A stretch of 64,000 nt of DNA, from the NCBI RefSeq assembly GCF_035590735.1, contig NZ_CP141595.1, positions 2,575,001-2,639,000 of the forward strand. Reading direction: 5' to 3'. The notes under the pieces were generated by a model. That model ran no database searches. It was not told the DNA's origin and saw only the letters and a program-made list of their open reading frames with translations. Numbering within the stretch: the stretch's first letter is position 1; every line of letters starts with the position of its first letter. The DNA is from Rossellomorea aquimaris. Its GTDB lineage: Bacteria; Bacillota; Bacilli; Bacillales; Bacillaceae_B. Positions 25,435 through 35,001 of this stretch are shown piece by piece. Both the position numbers and the translations under genes were made by a program.

Positions 25435-26031
25435 TTGTTTTCATTACAAAAGCAATTCAAGCGTCCGAATGGATTACTCGGCTGGTTTGTCGGAAAAGTA
25501 ATGGAATTCGATAATCGAAAAATAAATAATTGGTCCATTAAGCAATTGTCCATTAAAGATGGCGATCATATCCTGGAAGTAGGTTATGGGCCAGGATATT
25601 GCATTCATCGCATTTCCAGTCGTTTTCCTAAATCGCTTGTGGATGGGGTTGATATCTCTGAGACAATGAAGAATGCTGCACAGAATAAGAATGAAAAAGC
25701 GATTGAGAACGGAAGAGTTCGCTTATTTGTTCATGATATCAGTCAATTTGAATTGAATAACGTCGAGTACGATCGGATCTTTTCCGTCAATAACTACCCC
25801 CTATGGAAGGACCAGGAAAAATCTCTTTCACACTTATATAATATGCTAAAAAAAGGCGGCATCCTTCTCATCACCGTCCAACCACGAGGGGATGAAGAGA
25901 GGGATAGCCGCGCGAAACACTATGGTGAAAGTATCTCTGAAGCTTTGCATAAAGCAGGCTTTAAAGATATCACTCTTTCTTATAAGAATGTTAAACCTGC
26001 TTTAACGGTATGTGTGAAGGGTGTGAAGTAA
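25435..26031 (+). CDS. Class I SAM-dependent methyltransferase
   Basis: About 199 residues from TTG 25435, which sits six bases behind AGAGGTGAT; an open frame further upstream has no RBS. Motif I (HILEVGYGPGYCIHRI) binds S-adenosylmethionine, VDGVDIS supplies the acidic residue, and MLKKGGILLITVQPRG is the motif III strand. Methyl acceptor unknown. It is divergent from the metG T-box transcript and ends in a strong terminator. Confidence 0.85.
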   Translation: MFSLQKQFKRPNGLLGWFVGKVMEFDNRKINNWSIKQLSIKDGDHILEVGYGPGYCIHRISSRFPKSLVDGVDISETMKNAAQNKNEKAIENGRVRLFVHDISQFELNNVEYDRIFSVNNYPLWKDQEKSLSHLYNMLKKGGILLITVQPRGDEERDSRAKHYGESISEALHKAGFKDITLSYKNVKPALTVCVKGVK

Positions 26032-26037
26032 ATTTGC

Positions 26038-26092
26038 AAAAATAAGAAACCTCCTGAAGAAATGATTTCTTCAGGAGGTTTCTTATTTCTTC
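26038..26092. terminator. Bidirectional terminator
   Basis: AATAAGAAACCTCCTGAAGA pairs with TCTTCAGGAGGTTTCTTATT in a long perfect stem between convergent genes, with A/T flanks on both sides. Confidence 0.9.
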
Positions 26093-26122
26093 ACTTTACT
26101 GATTACATGTTTTTAATCGACC

Positions 26123-26488
26123 TTATCCCGTACAAATCATTAATAAATTCCCGTTGACATCTCTAAAGTTAAAATAAGAAAAGCCGGGAAACGTGATGAC
26201 CCCAGATTCAATTGTGACTTTCTTATCGTGAAAGTCTTCTCTTACTTTTTCAATTTGAACAGTATGGAAATTACAGATTGGAACATTAGAAGCAGATGAA
26301 GTGAATCCTTTTTCCTCTTCTAGAGTTAGTGATGTTTCCCCCATCTGAAAAGTATAAACGGGTAGCTCCTCAATCTCATTATACTGAATGGGATCGATTT
26401 CAAAACCTAGCACTTTTTGGTACCAATCCACAGACTCCTTTAGATTAGCCACGGGTATAAACACTGTATTCATTTTTCTTTGAATCAT
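26123..26488 (-). CDS. VOC family protein
   Basis: A 121-residue protein with the glyoxalase/dioxygenase fold pattern (NTVFIPVANLKESVDWYQKV at the start, FSYFNFRDVNGNLLMIC at the end). The usual first metal histidine is Val/Phe-like here, so it may be a binding rather than a catalytic member. It lies 15 bp downstream of the LD-carboxypeptidase gene, so the two form an operon. RBS AAGGAGGAG. Confidence 0.82.
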   Translation of the reverse strand: MIQRKMNTVFIPVANLKESVDWYQKVLGFEIDPIQYNEIEELPVYTFQMGETSLTLEEEKGFTSSASNVPICNFHTVQIEKVREDFHDKKVTIESGVITFPGFSYFNFRDVNGNLLMICTG

Positions 26489-26503
26489 GTGGACTCCTCC
26501 TTA

Positions 26504-27508
26504 TTATGTAGCCGGCTTTTCCATCAAGTGGAAATTAATTTGATTTTCGTGAACTTCAAGCCTGGCCCGGATTCCATTTGGAAGGATAAACATAGGGTCA
26601 GTATGACCAAAATCCAGGTCCGTAACGACAGGGATTTCATACCCATCTGTGACACGGGATAATAAGCCGGCCAGTTGATTTTCTTTAAAGCTGACGTGGT
26701 CATGAAAACGACCAACGACAAGACCATTAATTTTCGAGTATACACCCATGTGTCTGAGTTGAGTTAAGTATTGATCAATTGACGACGGGGTTTCCTCTGG
26801 ATCATCTTCAATACATAAGATGGCACCATCGAGATCTGGAAAGTATTCTGTACCTGCTAGAAGGAGCATGGTTCCCATATTGGCTGCAATGATTTTCCCT
26901 TCTGCTCTCCCTTCTTTGACTACAGAAGGTCCCTTATTTTCAACTTGTTCTCTTAATCGATTGTCTTCTTCGTCCCACCACAGATGTTCCACTACATAGG
27001 AAGGAGAGGCGGAGTAATCTACTATTTCGCCTTGAACAAGTGATTGGAAGAAGTGTTCCTTTGTGTATGTTTGCACTCCTCCATATTCTCCAAACTGAGG
27101 CAGAACGGCAGGTCCAAGATATGTTGTGAGACCGGTCTTTTGATAAATCGCCATGTGGAGAGCCGTTATGTCACTGTAGCCGAGGAATATCTTTGGATTT
27201 TTTTGGATTAAAGAGAAATCAAGAACATCAAGAAGTTGATGAGAACAAGTTCCTCCTATGGTGGTGATGATAGCTTTTACATCATTATCACCGAAGAGAT
27301 TATGCAGGTCCTCCACTCTTTCTTCGATGGTCCCGGCCATATACTCTTCTATTTTCAACGTGTTTGGCGCTACTTTCACGTTAAAGCCCAACCTCTTAAG
27401 CTCTTCAATCCCCCTTTTCAATCTCTTGGGGCAATGAGCAGCGACTGGAGAAGATGGGGAACAAATCCCGATTGTATCTCCTATTTTTAATCGATTTGGA
27501 ATCGTCAT
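26504..27508 (-). CDS. LD-carboxypeptidase family (S66, LdcA/MccF-like)
   Basis: A 334-residue serine peptidase of family S66. The N-terminal GDTIGICSPSSPV and the nucleophile motif FLGYSDITAL (Ser112) are clear. The Glu region (GAILCIEDDPEETPSSID) and His region (DLDFGHTDPM) complete the Ser-Glu-His triad. Relatives either trim murein tetrapeptides in cell-wall recycling or cleave microcin C-type toxins (MccF); the sequence alone does not decide. RBS AGAGAGGTC. A VOC gene follows in the same operon. Confidence 0.88.
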   Translation of the reverse strand: MTIPNRLKIGDTIGICSPSSPVAAHCPKRLKRGIEELKRLGFNVKVAPNTLKIEEYMAGTIEERVEDLHNLFGDNDVKAIITTIGGTCSHQLLDVLDFSLIQKNPKIFLGYSDITALHMAIYQKTGLTTYLGPAVLPQFGEYGGVQTYTKEHFFQSLVQGEIVDYSASPSYVVEHLWWDEEDNRLREQVENKGPSVVKEGRAEGKIIAANMGTMLLLAGTEYFPDLDGAILCIEDDPEETPSSIDQYLTQLRHMGVYSKINGLVVGRFHDHVSFKENQLAGLLSRVTDGYEIPVVTDLDFGHTDPMFILPNGIRARLEVHENQINFHLMEKPAT

Positions 27509-27595
27509 CCGTTTGACCTCTCTATCAATTATGTCTTATATTGTCAGATTAATAGAAATAGTCATTGAATACAACTTTAATCTCTTGTTTTCTAT

Positions 27596-27640
27596 ACCAA
27601 ATAGAAAACAGTCAGCCCGAAAAGGACTGACTGTTACCAT
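27596..27640 (-). terminator. Rho-independent terminator
   Basis: On the minus strand AACAGTCAGTCC pairs with GGGCTGACTGTT around TTTTC and is followed by TTCTATTT. It ends the small lipoprotein gene. Confidence 0.8.
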
Positions 27641-27641
27641 T

Positions 27642-27803
27642 TTATTCTTCTGTATTGTTTTCTTCAGTGTTGCTTTCTTCTTCCATGTTTTCTTCGGTTT
27701 CAGTACCTGTGTCTTCCTCTGTGTCTCCACTGCATCCGGCTGCAAATGTTACTACTGATAGAGCTGTCATTGACATTAATAACCACTTTTTCATACTTTT
27801 CAT
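27642..27803 (-). CDS. Small acidic lipoprotein (53 aa)
   Basis: ATG 27803 follows AGGAGGC, and the frame ends with TAA at 27642-27644. The first 24 residues form a lipoprotein signal peptide (MKSMKKWLLMSMTALSVVTF then AAGC). The mature chain is only 30 residues, mostly Glu, Thr, Asn and Asp, so it is a disordered, highly acidic tail on a lipid anchor. No family was recognised. Terminator and RBS are both strong. Confidence 0.8.
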   Translation of the reverse strand: MKSMKKWLLMSMTALSVVTFAAGCSGDTEEDTGTETEENMEEESNTEENNTEE

Positions 27804-27954
27804 TTTAATAGCCTCCTGTTATGATGCTTTGTTCAACTACATCTCTATCATACTGATTTCAGGAGGAAAAAGAAGGCTATTTACCTTTTTTTAACATACA
27901 TTTAGAATCTGTTAATCTAGGCCGTACATTTATTTACGAATAATTCAGTAATCT

Positions 27955-28746
27955 TTACAAGTTTAATGCTTTAGCCTTGGAAGCACTGATTAATTCTTTT
28001 ATTTCATCAAACGATTCGTGTTGAAGCAGATCGATTACTTTGCTTCCAACTACTACTCCATCACAGAACTTACTCATGGCACGCACATGTTCAGGAGTGG
28101 ATATTCCAAACCCGGCAAGGACCGGGACCGGACTGTTTTCTTTCAATTTATTCAAGTGATCTGAGATATTGTTGCCAAATCCTTCTCTCGTTCCAGTAAT
28201 ACCATTAATCGTAACAGCATAAAGGAACCCTTCCGTAACGGAAGCCAATTCGTGAATTCTCTCTAACGGACTCGTAAGCGTTGCTAATTGAATAATGGCG
28301 ATTCCATTTTCTTTAGATGGTGCCCGAACCAAGTCATGATGTTCAAGTGGAAGATCAGGAATGATCACACCGTCCACCCCTGCATTCTTACAATCCTGAA
28401 AGAAACGCTCTACCCCATATTTGTAAATGGGATTAATATACGTCATAAAGACTAACGGAATGCCAATTTCCTTTCTACTTTCCTTTAACACTTCAAACAC
28501 CTTTTGCAGTGTCGTCCCATTCTCCAGTGCCCGCTTCCCTGCCTCTTGGATGGTCGGGCCATCGGCAACGGGATCCGAGAACGGGATTCCGATTTCTATG
28601 GCCGTCGCCCCTCTTTCTTCGAGCATTTTCAAGGTCGATATCAAAGTCTTTATACCCCCATCCCCTGCCATCACGTAAGGAATGAATAGTTTGTTTCCTT
28701 TATCCAGTTCAGCTTTAAACGTATTTTCAAGAAATGATTTACCCAT
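27955..28746 (-). CDS. trpA: Tryptophan synthase alpha chain
   Basis: A 263-residue TIM-barrel enzyme that releases indole from indole-3-glycerol phosphate. The catalytic acids lie in [15 protein letters not shown] (Glu and Asp), and the phosphate-binding [10 protein letters not shown] and VVVGSKVID are intact. It is the last gene of trpEGDCFBA and overlaps trpB by 8 bp, allowing translational coupling of the alpha2beta2 partners. No clear terminator is seen behind it. Confidence 0.96.
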   Translation of the reverse strand: MGKSFLENTFKAELDKGNKLFIPYVMAGDGGIKTLISTLKMLEERGATAIEIGIPFSDPVADGPTIQEAGKRALENGTTLQKVFEVLKESRKEIGIPLVFMTYINPIYKYGVERFFQDCKNAGVDGVIIPDLPLEHHDLVRAPSKENGIAIIQLATLTSPLERIHELASVTEGFLYAVTINGITGTREGFGNNISDHLNKLKENSPVPVLAGFGISTPEHVRAMSKFCDGVVVGSKVIDLLQHESFDEIKELISASKAKALNL

Positions 28747-29941
28747 GCTGACTACCCCCCAGTAACTCTTTCACTTGTTCCACATCTTTATCCCCTCTGC
28801 CGGATAAACAAATCACTACTGACTCTTCTTTTCTCATTTTTTCAGCTAACTTCACCGCATAGGCGACTGCGTGTGAGCTTTCCAGTGCTGGTATGATTCC
28901 TTCGGTCTGGGACAGCTGCTTAAATGCATCTAATGCTTCCACGTCTGAAATGGACGTATATTCCACTCTGTCAATGTCTTTCAAATAGCTATGCTCCGGC
29001 CCGACACCTGGGTAATCAAGGCCAGCTGAAACAGAGTGGGCTTCTTGAATCTGCCCTTCATCATTTTGCAGCAGGTACATCATGCTGCCATGAAGAATCC
29101 CGACGGAGCCCTTTGTTAATGTGGCTGCATGTTTGTCGGTTTCAACCCCGCTTCCAGCCGCTTCCACACCGTATAAGTCAACTTCCCTATCATCAATGAA
29201 CGGGTGAAACATTCCGATTGCATTGCTGCCCCCTCCAACACAAGCGACTATGGCATTTGGCAGGCTTTGTTCCTTTTCGAAGAATTGTCGCTTTGTTTCT
29301 TTACCGATTACACTTTGAAAATCACGTACCATTTTAGGAAATGGGTGTGGTCCTAACACGGAACCGATAATATAGTGTGTGTCCTCTACATTAGCGACCC
29401 AGTAGCGCAGGGCTTCATTGACTGCATCTTTTAATGTGGCACTGCCCTGGGTGACACCCACCACTTTTGCTCCCAGTAACTCCATTCTGAATACGTTGAG
29501 CTTCTGTCTGCGAATATCTTCTTCTCCCATAAAAATGACGCAATCCAGGTTTAATAGAGCGCATACGGTTGCCGTTGCGACACCGTGCTGCCCTGCTCCT
29601 GTTTCTGCCACGATTTTTCTTTTGCCCATCCGTACAGCAAGCAGGGCCTGACCGATTGTATTATTGATTTTGTGAGCACCTGAATGATTGAGATCCTCAC
29701 GTTTCAAGTAGATTTTCGCCCCCCCTACCTGTTTGCTTAGATTTTCAGCAAAGTAGAGTGGGTTTTCCCTTCCTACATAATCCTTTAAGTAGTTTTGAAG
29801 TTTCTCTTGGAATTTTTCATCCTTAGAGGCTTCATCATAAGCGTTTTCCAATTCTTGAACGGCCTTCATCAATGATTCCGGAACGAACCTTCCCCCGAAT
29901 TGTCCAAATAACCCCTTTTGATCTGGTTGTGCGTATATCAT
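28739..29941 (-). CDS. trpB: Tryptophan synthase beta chain
   Basis: A 400-residue PLP enzyme that joins indole and serine. The PLP lysine is in [10 protein letters not shown], and the phosphate loop is [20 protein letters not shown] near the start and ESSHAVAYA near the end are standard. An upstream in-frame ATG (29959) precedes the GGAGG site, so ATG 29941 is the start. It lies 33 bp after trpF and overlaps trpA. Confidence 0.96.
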   Translation of the reverse strand: MIYAQPDQKGLFGQFGGRFVPESLMKAVQELENAYDEASKDEKFQEKLQNYLKDYVGRENPLYFAENLSKQVGGAKIYLKREDLNHSGAHKINNTIGQALLAVRMGKRKIVAETGAGQHGVATATVCALLNLDCVIFMGEEDIRRQKLNVFRMELLGAKVVGVTQGSATLKDAVNEALRYWVANVEDTHYIIGSVLGPHPFPKMVRDFQSVIGKETKRQFFEKEQSLPNAIVACVGGGSNAIGMFHPFIDDREVDLYGVEAAGSGVETDKHAATLTKGSVGILHGSMMYLLQNDEGQIQEAHSVSAGLDYPGVGPEHSYLKDIDRVEYTSISDVEALDAFKQLSQTEGIIPALESSHAVAYAVKLAEKMRKEESVVICLSGRGDKDVEQVKELLGGSQHG

Positions 29942-29974
29942 CTCAATTCCTCCATTCATTGGTTTAAAAAATCG

Positions 29975-30580
29975 TTATACCGATTTTGCCTCTCGAATAA
30001 ATGATTCAATCTTTCTTCTATCCTTCTTTCCATCCGTCTCCACACCACTTGAAACATCCACCATATAGGGACGGACCTTGATGATCGCCTCCCGAACATT
30101 TTCCCGATTCAATCCACCGGCAAGAACCAAGTGTTGAGGGATGTTTAGTGCATGGACATAATCCCAATTAAACGTTGTGCCATTCCCTCCACGTTGAGGC
30201 CCCTTTCCACTGTCCACCAAAATCATCTCTCCGCCAAAGTGCTCGATCCCATCTAAATCTTCTTTTTCCATAATCGAAATCGCCTTGATAAAAGGAAGAT
30301 TGAGACTATCACAAAATTGGACTGATTCATCGCCATGAAGCTGTACGTAATCTAGATTTGCTGTTCTGAATATTTCGTCCATCTTCTCTTTATCCTCATT
30401 TACAAACACGCCAATTTTCAATATATGCGAAGGTAGTGAAGCACTTATAATTGCTGCTGATTCAACGTCAATTTTTCTTTTACTATCAGCGAAAACAAAT
30501 CCTATCGCATCTGCTCCTGCTTCTAGTGCCCATTGCGCCTCTTCTTGCCTTCTTATTCCACACACCTTTACTTTAGTCAT
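29975..30580 (-). CDS. trpF: Phosphoribosylanthranilate isomerase
   Basis: A 201-residue TIM barrel carrying out the Amadori rearrangement of phosphoribosylanthranilate. The catalytic Cys is in KVCGIRR and the catalytic Asp in ILVDSGKG; LAGGLNRENV and VDVSSGVET bind phosphate. It overlaps trpC by 4 bp (ATGA). It is a separate protein, not fused to TrpC. Confidence 0.95.
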   Translation of the reverse strand: MTKVKVCGIRRQEEAQWALEAGADAIGFVFADSKRKIDVESAAIISASLPSHILKIGVFVNEDKEKMDEIFRTANLDYVQLHGDESVQFCDSLNLPFIKAISIMEKEDLDGIEHFGGEMILVDSGKGPQRGGNGTTFNWDYVHALNIPQHLVLAGGLNRENVREAIIKVRPYMVDVSSGVETDGKKDRRKIESFIREAKSV

Positions 30581-31365
30581 TTCACCACGCCTTTTCTCAC
30601 TTGTAAGGAGGCAAGCTTTGTTGCAGGGTCATCACTTATCATTAACGTCTCTCCTACTAAGACCCCATCCGCTCCTGCGTTAACGACTCGATGACAGTCT
30701 TCTTTATTTCTTATTCCACTTTCACTGATGAACACGATATCTGTTCCATTTACCATGGAGCCTAGAGTTTCTGTAATTAGAAGATTTACTTCAAAGGTTT
30801 TCAGGTTACGATTATTCACACCAATTATGGTTGCCCCTAATTCCATTGCGACATTCATTTCTTCTTCATTATGAACTTCTACCAGAACTTCCAGGCCCAG
30901 CTTCGTTGCACAAGAATATAATTCTTGTAATCTGTTAATATCCAGGGCAGCCACTATCAGAAGAATGACATTTGCCCCGGCGTCTTTTGCACGATCTATC
31001 TGGATTTCATCGATAATAAAGTCTTTACACAGAATAGGGAGGGAGACTGCTTTTCGAACATTCGCAAGATCATCCATACTTCCTTTAAAGAAAGGTGTAT
31101 CGGTTAATACCGATATGGCACATGCTCCCGCTTCTTCATACTTCTTTGCTTGAATCACAGGGTTCACTTCTGTTCGGATATCTCCTTTTGATGGTGATGC
31201 CCGCTTAATTTCAGCGATCACCTGTAATCTGGATGCAGATTTTAATGCTTCATATAAGGAATTCCTCGGAGCCCCCTTATAATAATAGGATTCATACCCT
31301 GCATTCTTTAACTCTTTTACTTCCTCTTTCTTTTTTTCAAGAATGTTCTGTAGAATGGTAGACAT
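30577..31365 (-). CDS. trpC: Indole-3-glycerol phosphate synthase
   Basis: A 262-residue TIM barrel catalysing ring closure to indole-3-glycerol phosphate. The catalytic residues lie in VIAEIKRASPSKGDI (Glu, Lys), LCKDFIID (Lys) and IGVNNRNL, with FISESGI near the end. Its ATG directly follows the trpD stop, and its end overlaps trpF. Confidence 0.96.
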   Translation of the reverse strand: MSTILQNILEKKKEEVKELKNAGYESYYYKGAPRNSLYEALKSASRLQVIAEIKRASPSKGDIRTEVNPVIQAKKYEEAGACAISVLTDTPFFKGSMDDLANVRKAVSLPILCKDFIIDEIQIDRAKDAGANVILLIVAALDINRLQELYSCATKLGLEVLVEVHNEEEMNVAMELGATIIGVNNRNLKTFEVNLLITETLGSMVNGTDIVFISESGIRNKEDCHRVVNAGADGVLVGETLMISDDPATKLASLQVRKGVVK

Positions 31366-32391
31366 TTAAATCACCTGCTTTCGACGTTGTTGACTATAAC
31401 GAACCAATGAGTGGAGCTTTTCTTTTGCTCGACCGCTTTCTATACTTTCTCTGGCAAGTTTGACACCTTCACTGAAGGTGGCCGCTTTGCCATGAGCATA
31501 CAGGCCGATTCCTGCATTGAATAAGACCGTATCAGTGTAAGCCCCTTCCTTCCCATTTAATACTTCTTCTAAAATAAGGGCATTGTCCCCCGCGTCCCCT
31601 CCACGTATCTCTTCGAGGGAATAAGAAGGGAGGCCGACATCTTCTCCCGTTAAAGTGAGGGAAGTAATTTGCCCTTGATCCAGCAGAACGAGATGATTTT
31701 CCCCTGCTAATGAGGCTTCATCCATGTAATCAGCTCCATTAAGTACAATCGCCCGTTTTCTGCCCAATTCACGTAAAACATGGGCCATCGTTTCTAATTT
31801 ATCTCTTCTATATACCCCAAGGAGTTGAGTTTCCAGATGAACAGGATTCGTTAATGGTCCAATGAGATTAAAGATGGTAGGCATCTTTAATTCTTTCCGG
31901 ACCTTCATTACTTTTTTTAAACCTGAGTGAATATGTGGTGCAAATAGAAAAGCAATATTGGTTTCATCCAGTAGACTTTCCACCTCATGGGACTGAAAAT
32001 CGAGTGCTACCCCTAAATGTTCTAACACATCTGCACTCCCGGTTTTACTGGAAATACTTCTGTTACCATGTTTCGCAACCTTCACCCCGGCCCCGGCAAG
32101 AACAAATGCACTCGTTGTACTAATATTAAAGCTCTGGGATCCGTCTCCACCTGTTCCGCAGTTATCCAATATTCCTGGTAACGTGCTTTTAATCGGCATC
32201 GCTTTCTCCCTTAAAACTTCAACAAGAGCGGTGATTTCATCCACTGTTTCCCCCTTCATCTTTAACAGGGTCAGGAAACAGGCGATTTGACTATCCGTTG
32301 TTTCTTCAATGAACAATTTTTCAACTGCCCTTTTCATCTCTTCTCTCTCTAATGAATGACCGTTAGATAGCTTCTGTAGATAGGGTTTCAC
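31366..32391 (-). CDS. trpD: Anthranilate phosphoribosyltransferase
   Basis: A 341-residue enzyme transferring phosphoribose from PRPP to anthranilate. DNCGTGGDGSQSFNIST is the PRPP-binding loop, and KHGNRSISSKTGSADVLEHL is the anthranilate/phosphate region. The start is GTG 32391 behind AAAGGAG. It lies inside the 3' end of trpG with a 29-bp overlap, so translation is coupled. Confidence 0.95.
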   Translation of the reverse strand: MKPYLQKLSNGHSLEREEMKRAVEKLFIEETTDSQIACFLTLLKMKGETVDEITALVEVLREKAMPIKSTLPGILDNCGTGGDGSQSFNISTTSAFVLAGAGVKVAKHGNRSISSKTGSADVLEHLGVALDFQSHEVESLLDETNIAFLFAPHIHSGLKKVMKVRKELKMPTIFNLIGPLTNPVHLETQLLGVYRRDKLETMAHVLRELGRKRAIVLNGADYMDEASLAGENHLVLLDQGQITSLTLTGEDVGLPSYSLEEIRGGDAGDNALILEEVLNGKEGAYTDTVLFNAGIGLYAHGKAATFSEGVKLARESIESGRAKEKLHSLVRYSQQRRKQVI

Positions 32392-32974
32392 GGTTATTCT
32401 CCTTTCTCATCTGAACTAAAAAGTTTTGAATGATTTTCTTTCCTGTTTTCGTACCGATAGATTCCGGATGAAATTGAACCCCGTACATAGGATACTTTAT
32501 ATGCTTTATCGCCATGATTTCTCTATCATCCATGGACAATGCGACTGTCTCTAATTGTGTCGGCAGTGTACCATTCTTAATCACCAGGGAATGATATCTC
32601 ATCACTTCTAATGGTTGTGGCATATATTCAAATACTCCGCCGCCACTGTGTTTAATGAGGGATGTTTTTCCGTGCATGACTTTGTCTGCCACTTCGATGG
32701 TTGCCCCGAACGCTGCCCCGATTGCCTGATGACCTAAACAAACCCCAAAAATCGGCACACTAGCGTGAAGATTCTGTATAATCGAGATGCAAATGCCCGC
32801 ATTTTCCGGTTTCCCTGGACCAGGTGATAGAATGATTCCTGCAGGATCCAATTCCTTGATTTCTTCTAATGAAATAGCATCATTCCGTTTCACGATTACT
32901 TCTTCTCCGAGCTCTTCTATATATTGATACAGGTTATACGTAAAGGAATCATAGTTATCAATGAGAAGAATCAT
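32363..32974 (-). CDS. trpG: Anthranilate synthase glutamine amidotransferase (TrpG)
   Basis: A 203-residue class I glutamine amidotransferase supplying ammonia to TrpE. The nucleophile is Cys79 in GVCLGHQAIG, and the His-Glu pair is in VQFHPESI. It is located inside the trp operon, directly after trpE with a 4-bp overlap. In B. subtilis the amphibolic pabA/trpG is in the folate operon; here it is dedicated to trp, though a shared role with PabB cannot be excluded. Confidence 0.94.
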   Translation of the reverse strand: MILLIDNYDSFTYNLYQYIEELGEEVIVKRNDAISLEEIKELDPAGIILSPGPGKPENAGICISIIQNLHASVPIFGVCLGHQAIGAAFGATIEVADKVMHGKTSLIKHSGGGVFEYMPQPLEVMRYHSLVIKNGTLPTQLETVALSMDDREIMAIKHIKYPMYGVQFHPESIGTKTGKKIIQNFLVQMRKENNRETLSTEAI

Positions 32975-34368
32975 CCTGTCACCTCCAATAATGATTTAGC
33001 TTTATTCATGGTTTCTTCATATTCACTGGCTGGGTCTGAATCATAAACAATCCCTGCACCCGCTTGAACATATGCCGTTTTATCTTTAAGAACCATCGTC
33101 CGGATGGCCAAGGCAAAATCCAAATTACCGTTCACCCCGATATATCCCACGGCACCTGAGTACACGCCGCGCTTTGTGGTTTCAAGTTCATTGATGATTT
33201 GCATCGCCCTGATTTTCGGTGCTCCGCTGACAGTACCTGCCGGTAAGCAGCTTGTTAAAGCTTCCAGTGGTGATACTTCTTCTTTTAATTCACCCTTTAC
33301 TTCCGAAACAATGTGCATGACATATTTATATCTCTCAATCGTTAAGTACTTTGAAAGGTAAATGGAACCGATCTCACACACTTTGCCTAAATCATTTCTT
33401 CCTAAGTCAACCAGCATACGATGTTCAGCGATTTCCTTTTCATCTGTAAGTAATTCTTTCTCAAGCTCCCTGTCCACATCATGTGTTTCCCCCCTTCTTC
33501 GCGTTCCTGCAATTGGATTCGTGGTGATTTCCCTCCCTTGTACCTTCAGCAAGCTTTCTGGTGATGCACCCAATACGACGTAGTCCTCGAAATCAATGAA
33601 GAACATATAAGGGGACGGGTTAGATTTCCTCAAGCTTCTATAGAATGAAAATGGATCACCTGAAAAGGACGCTTTAAGCCTTTGAGAGAGCACGACTTGA
33701 AATATCTCACCTTCTCCTATGGATTCCTTTGCCTTCTCCACCTTTTCCATGAATTCATCCTTTGAGGTTTGAGCATGAAAGGAAAGGCGGTCCAGTTTCT
33801 TTTTATTAGTTTTCAAATACACATTGTTCAGCTCAGCCTCGACTTCCTTAATCTTTTTATCCAGATCTCCTTTTTGATCCTCTGTCCACTCATTCATGAC
33901 GACAATAAATACTTTGTGCTCAAGATGATCAAACACAATGACTTTTTCATAAAACATGAGATGAATATCCGGCATCTCCAATTCATCTTGAGGAATTACA
34001 CCGATGTCTTCGTAAAGTCGAATAACGTCATATCCCAGATATCCTATCCCCCCTCCTGTAAAAGGAAATGGAGCATCCTTTAACTCTTGGGAAGGAATAA
34101 GGTTTTGAATGATTTCAATGGGATCCCCCTCTATTTCATCAATTTCACTTGTAGATGGTTTTTTTAACTGTACGGTGTCTCCGTATGCTTTACATTCTAA
34201 AAATGGATCACTCCCTACAAATGAATACCGACCGGATTGTTCATGCTTTAATGAGCTCTCCAATAAAAATTTCTTCTTACCTTTTAACGATTGAAAAAGT
34301 GAGATGGGTGTAAATATGTCTCCGTTTAATTCTTTCACTACATAATCCAATGCTTGCTGTTTCATCAT
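32971..34368 (-). CDS. trpE: Anthranilate synthase component I
   Basis: About 465 residues. The chorismate-binding C-terminal domain shows NPSPYMFFID, GTRRRGETH, HRMLVDLGRNDLG and CLPAGTVSGAPKIRAM. The feedback segment LLESS, part of the tryptophan-binding site, is near residue 41. The GGAGG site fits ATG 34368 rather than the TTG at 34386. It is the first gene of the operon behind two T-box leaders, so it is controlled by charged tRNA-Trp and, by family, by tryptophan binding. Confidence 0.95.
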   Translation of the reverse strand: MMKQQALDYVVKELNGDIFTPISLFQSLKGKKKFLLESSLKHEQSGRYSFVGSDPFLECKAYGDTVQLKKPSTSEIDEIEGDPIEIIQNLIPSQELKDAPFPFTGGGIGYLGYDVIRLYEDIGVIPQDELEMPDIHLMFYEKVIVFDHLEHKVFIVVMNEWTEDQKGDLDKKIKEVEAELNNVYLKTNKKKLDRLSFHAQTSKDEFMEKVEKAKESIGEGEIFQVVLSQRLKASFSGDPFSFYRSLRKSNPSPYMFFIDFEDYVVLGASPESLLKVQGREITTNPIAGTRRRGETHDVDRELEKELLTDEKEIAEHRMLVDLGRNDLGKVCEIGSIYLSKYLTIERYKYVMHIVSEVKGELKEEVSPLEALTSCLPAGTVSGAPKIRAMQIINELETTKRGVYSGAVGYIGVNGNLDFALAIRTMVLKDKTAYVQAGAGIVYDSDPASEYEETMNKAKSLLEVTG

Positions 34369-34407
34369 TTCATGCCTCCAATTCAATGTCCCACTTGAAA
34401 ATCCATA

Positions 34408-34690
34408 AAAAAAAGTCCCCTATGAACAGAAAGATCTGTTCATAGAGGACGATGCTGACCGCGGTGCCACCTCTGATTGGGATACTTTGACGCATCCCCT
34501 CTTGATTCAAGTACAGGGCATGAATAACCCGATACTCTATCCTTTTAACGGTGGAATTCCGTACGATCCTACTTCCATTCAGATCATCTCTCATAAGTCC
34601 ATTCCAGACAAGCTATCATGCTAAGGTCTCACCATCCTTAGCTCTCTGTAATGTATCACTTGAATGTACTCCTCTTACTCAACGATTTAG
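34408..34690 (-). promoter_or_regulatory. T-box riboswitch 2 (proximal, tRNA-Trp)
   Basis: On the minus strand the T-box motif AGAGGTGGCACCGCGG lies at 34459-34474. It is followed by a terminator with arms GTCCTCTATGAACAGATC and GATCTGTTCATAGGGGAC-like sequence and a T8 run (34408-34450). The specifier region reads GGAATGGACTT, with UGG at 34599-34601, the Trp codon. This leader ends 40 bp before trpE. Confidence 0.92.
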
Positions 34691-34705
34691 TATTATAAAG
34701 TTATA

Positions 34706-34995
34706 AAAAAAGGGCATCCCTATCCATTTACATCATGTAAAGGACGAGATACCCGTGGTGCCACCTTTGTTGACTGCCTCAACAGTCCACTCAATCGTAT
34801 CGAAGCGATTTGCTTGAATACGCGTCTTTTGTAACGATAAGACATTCGCCAAAGCCTACTCCCAGAAGTTTCGGTTTGGAGGCTCGGAAGTCCATTCCCT
34901 AAGACCGATCACACTGGTTCTCACCTACCACCAGCTCTCTTAAGTGTCGATCAGAGGTACTCCTCTTCGTCAAAGCCATTCGCTCATTTAATTAA
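34706..34995 (-). promoter_or_regulatory. T-box riboswitch 1 (distal, tRNA-Trp)
   Basis: A second full leader on the same transcript: T-box motif AAAGGTGGCACCACGGG (34752-34768), a terminator stem ending in T7 (34706-34754), and specifier sequence GGAATGGACTT with UGG at 34892-34894. It shares only scattered identity with leader 2 outside the conserved motifs, so the duplication is old or the two are functionally diverged. Confidence 0.92.
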
Positions 34996-35001
34996 TTGTT
35001 T

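Noticed and set aside
34370..34594. 74-codon minus-strand frame before trpE
   Set aside because: It lies entirely in the second T-box leader and crosses the terminator; no RBS.
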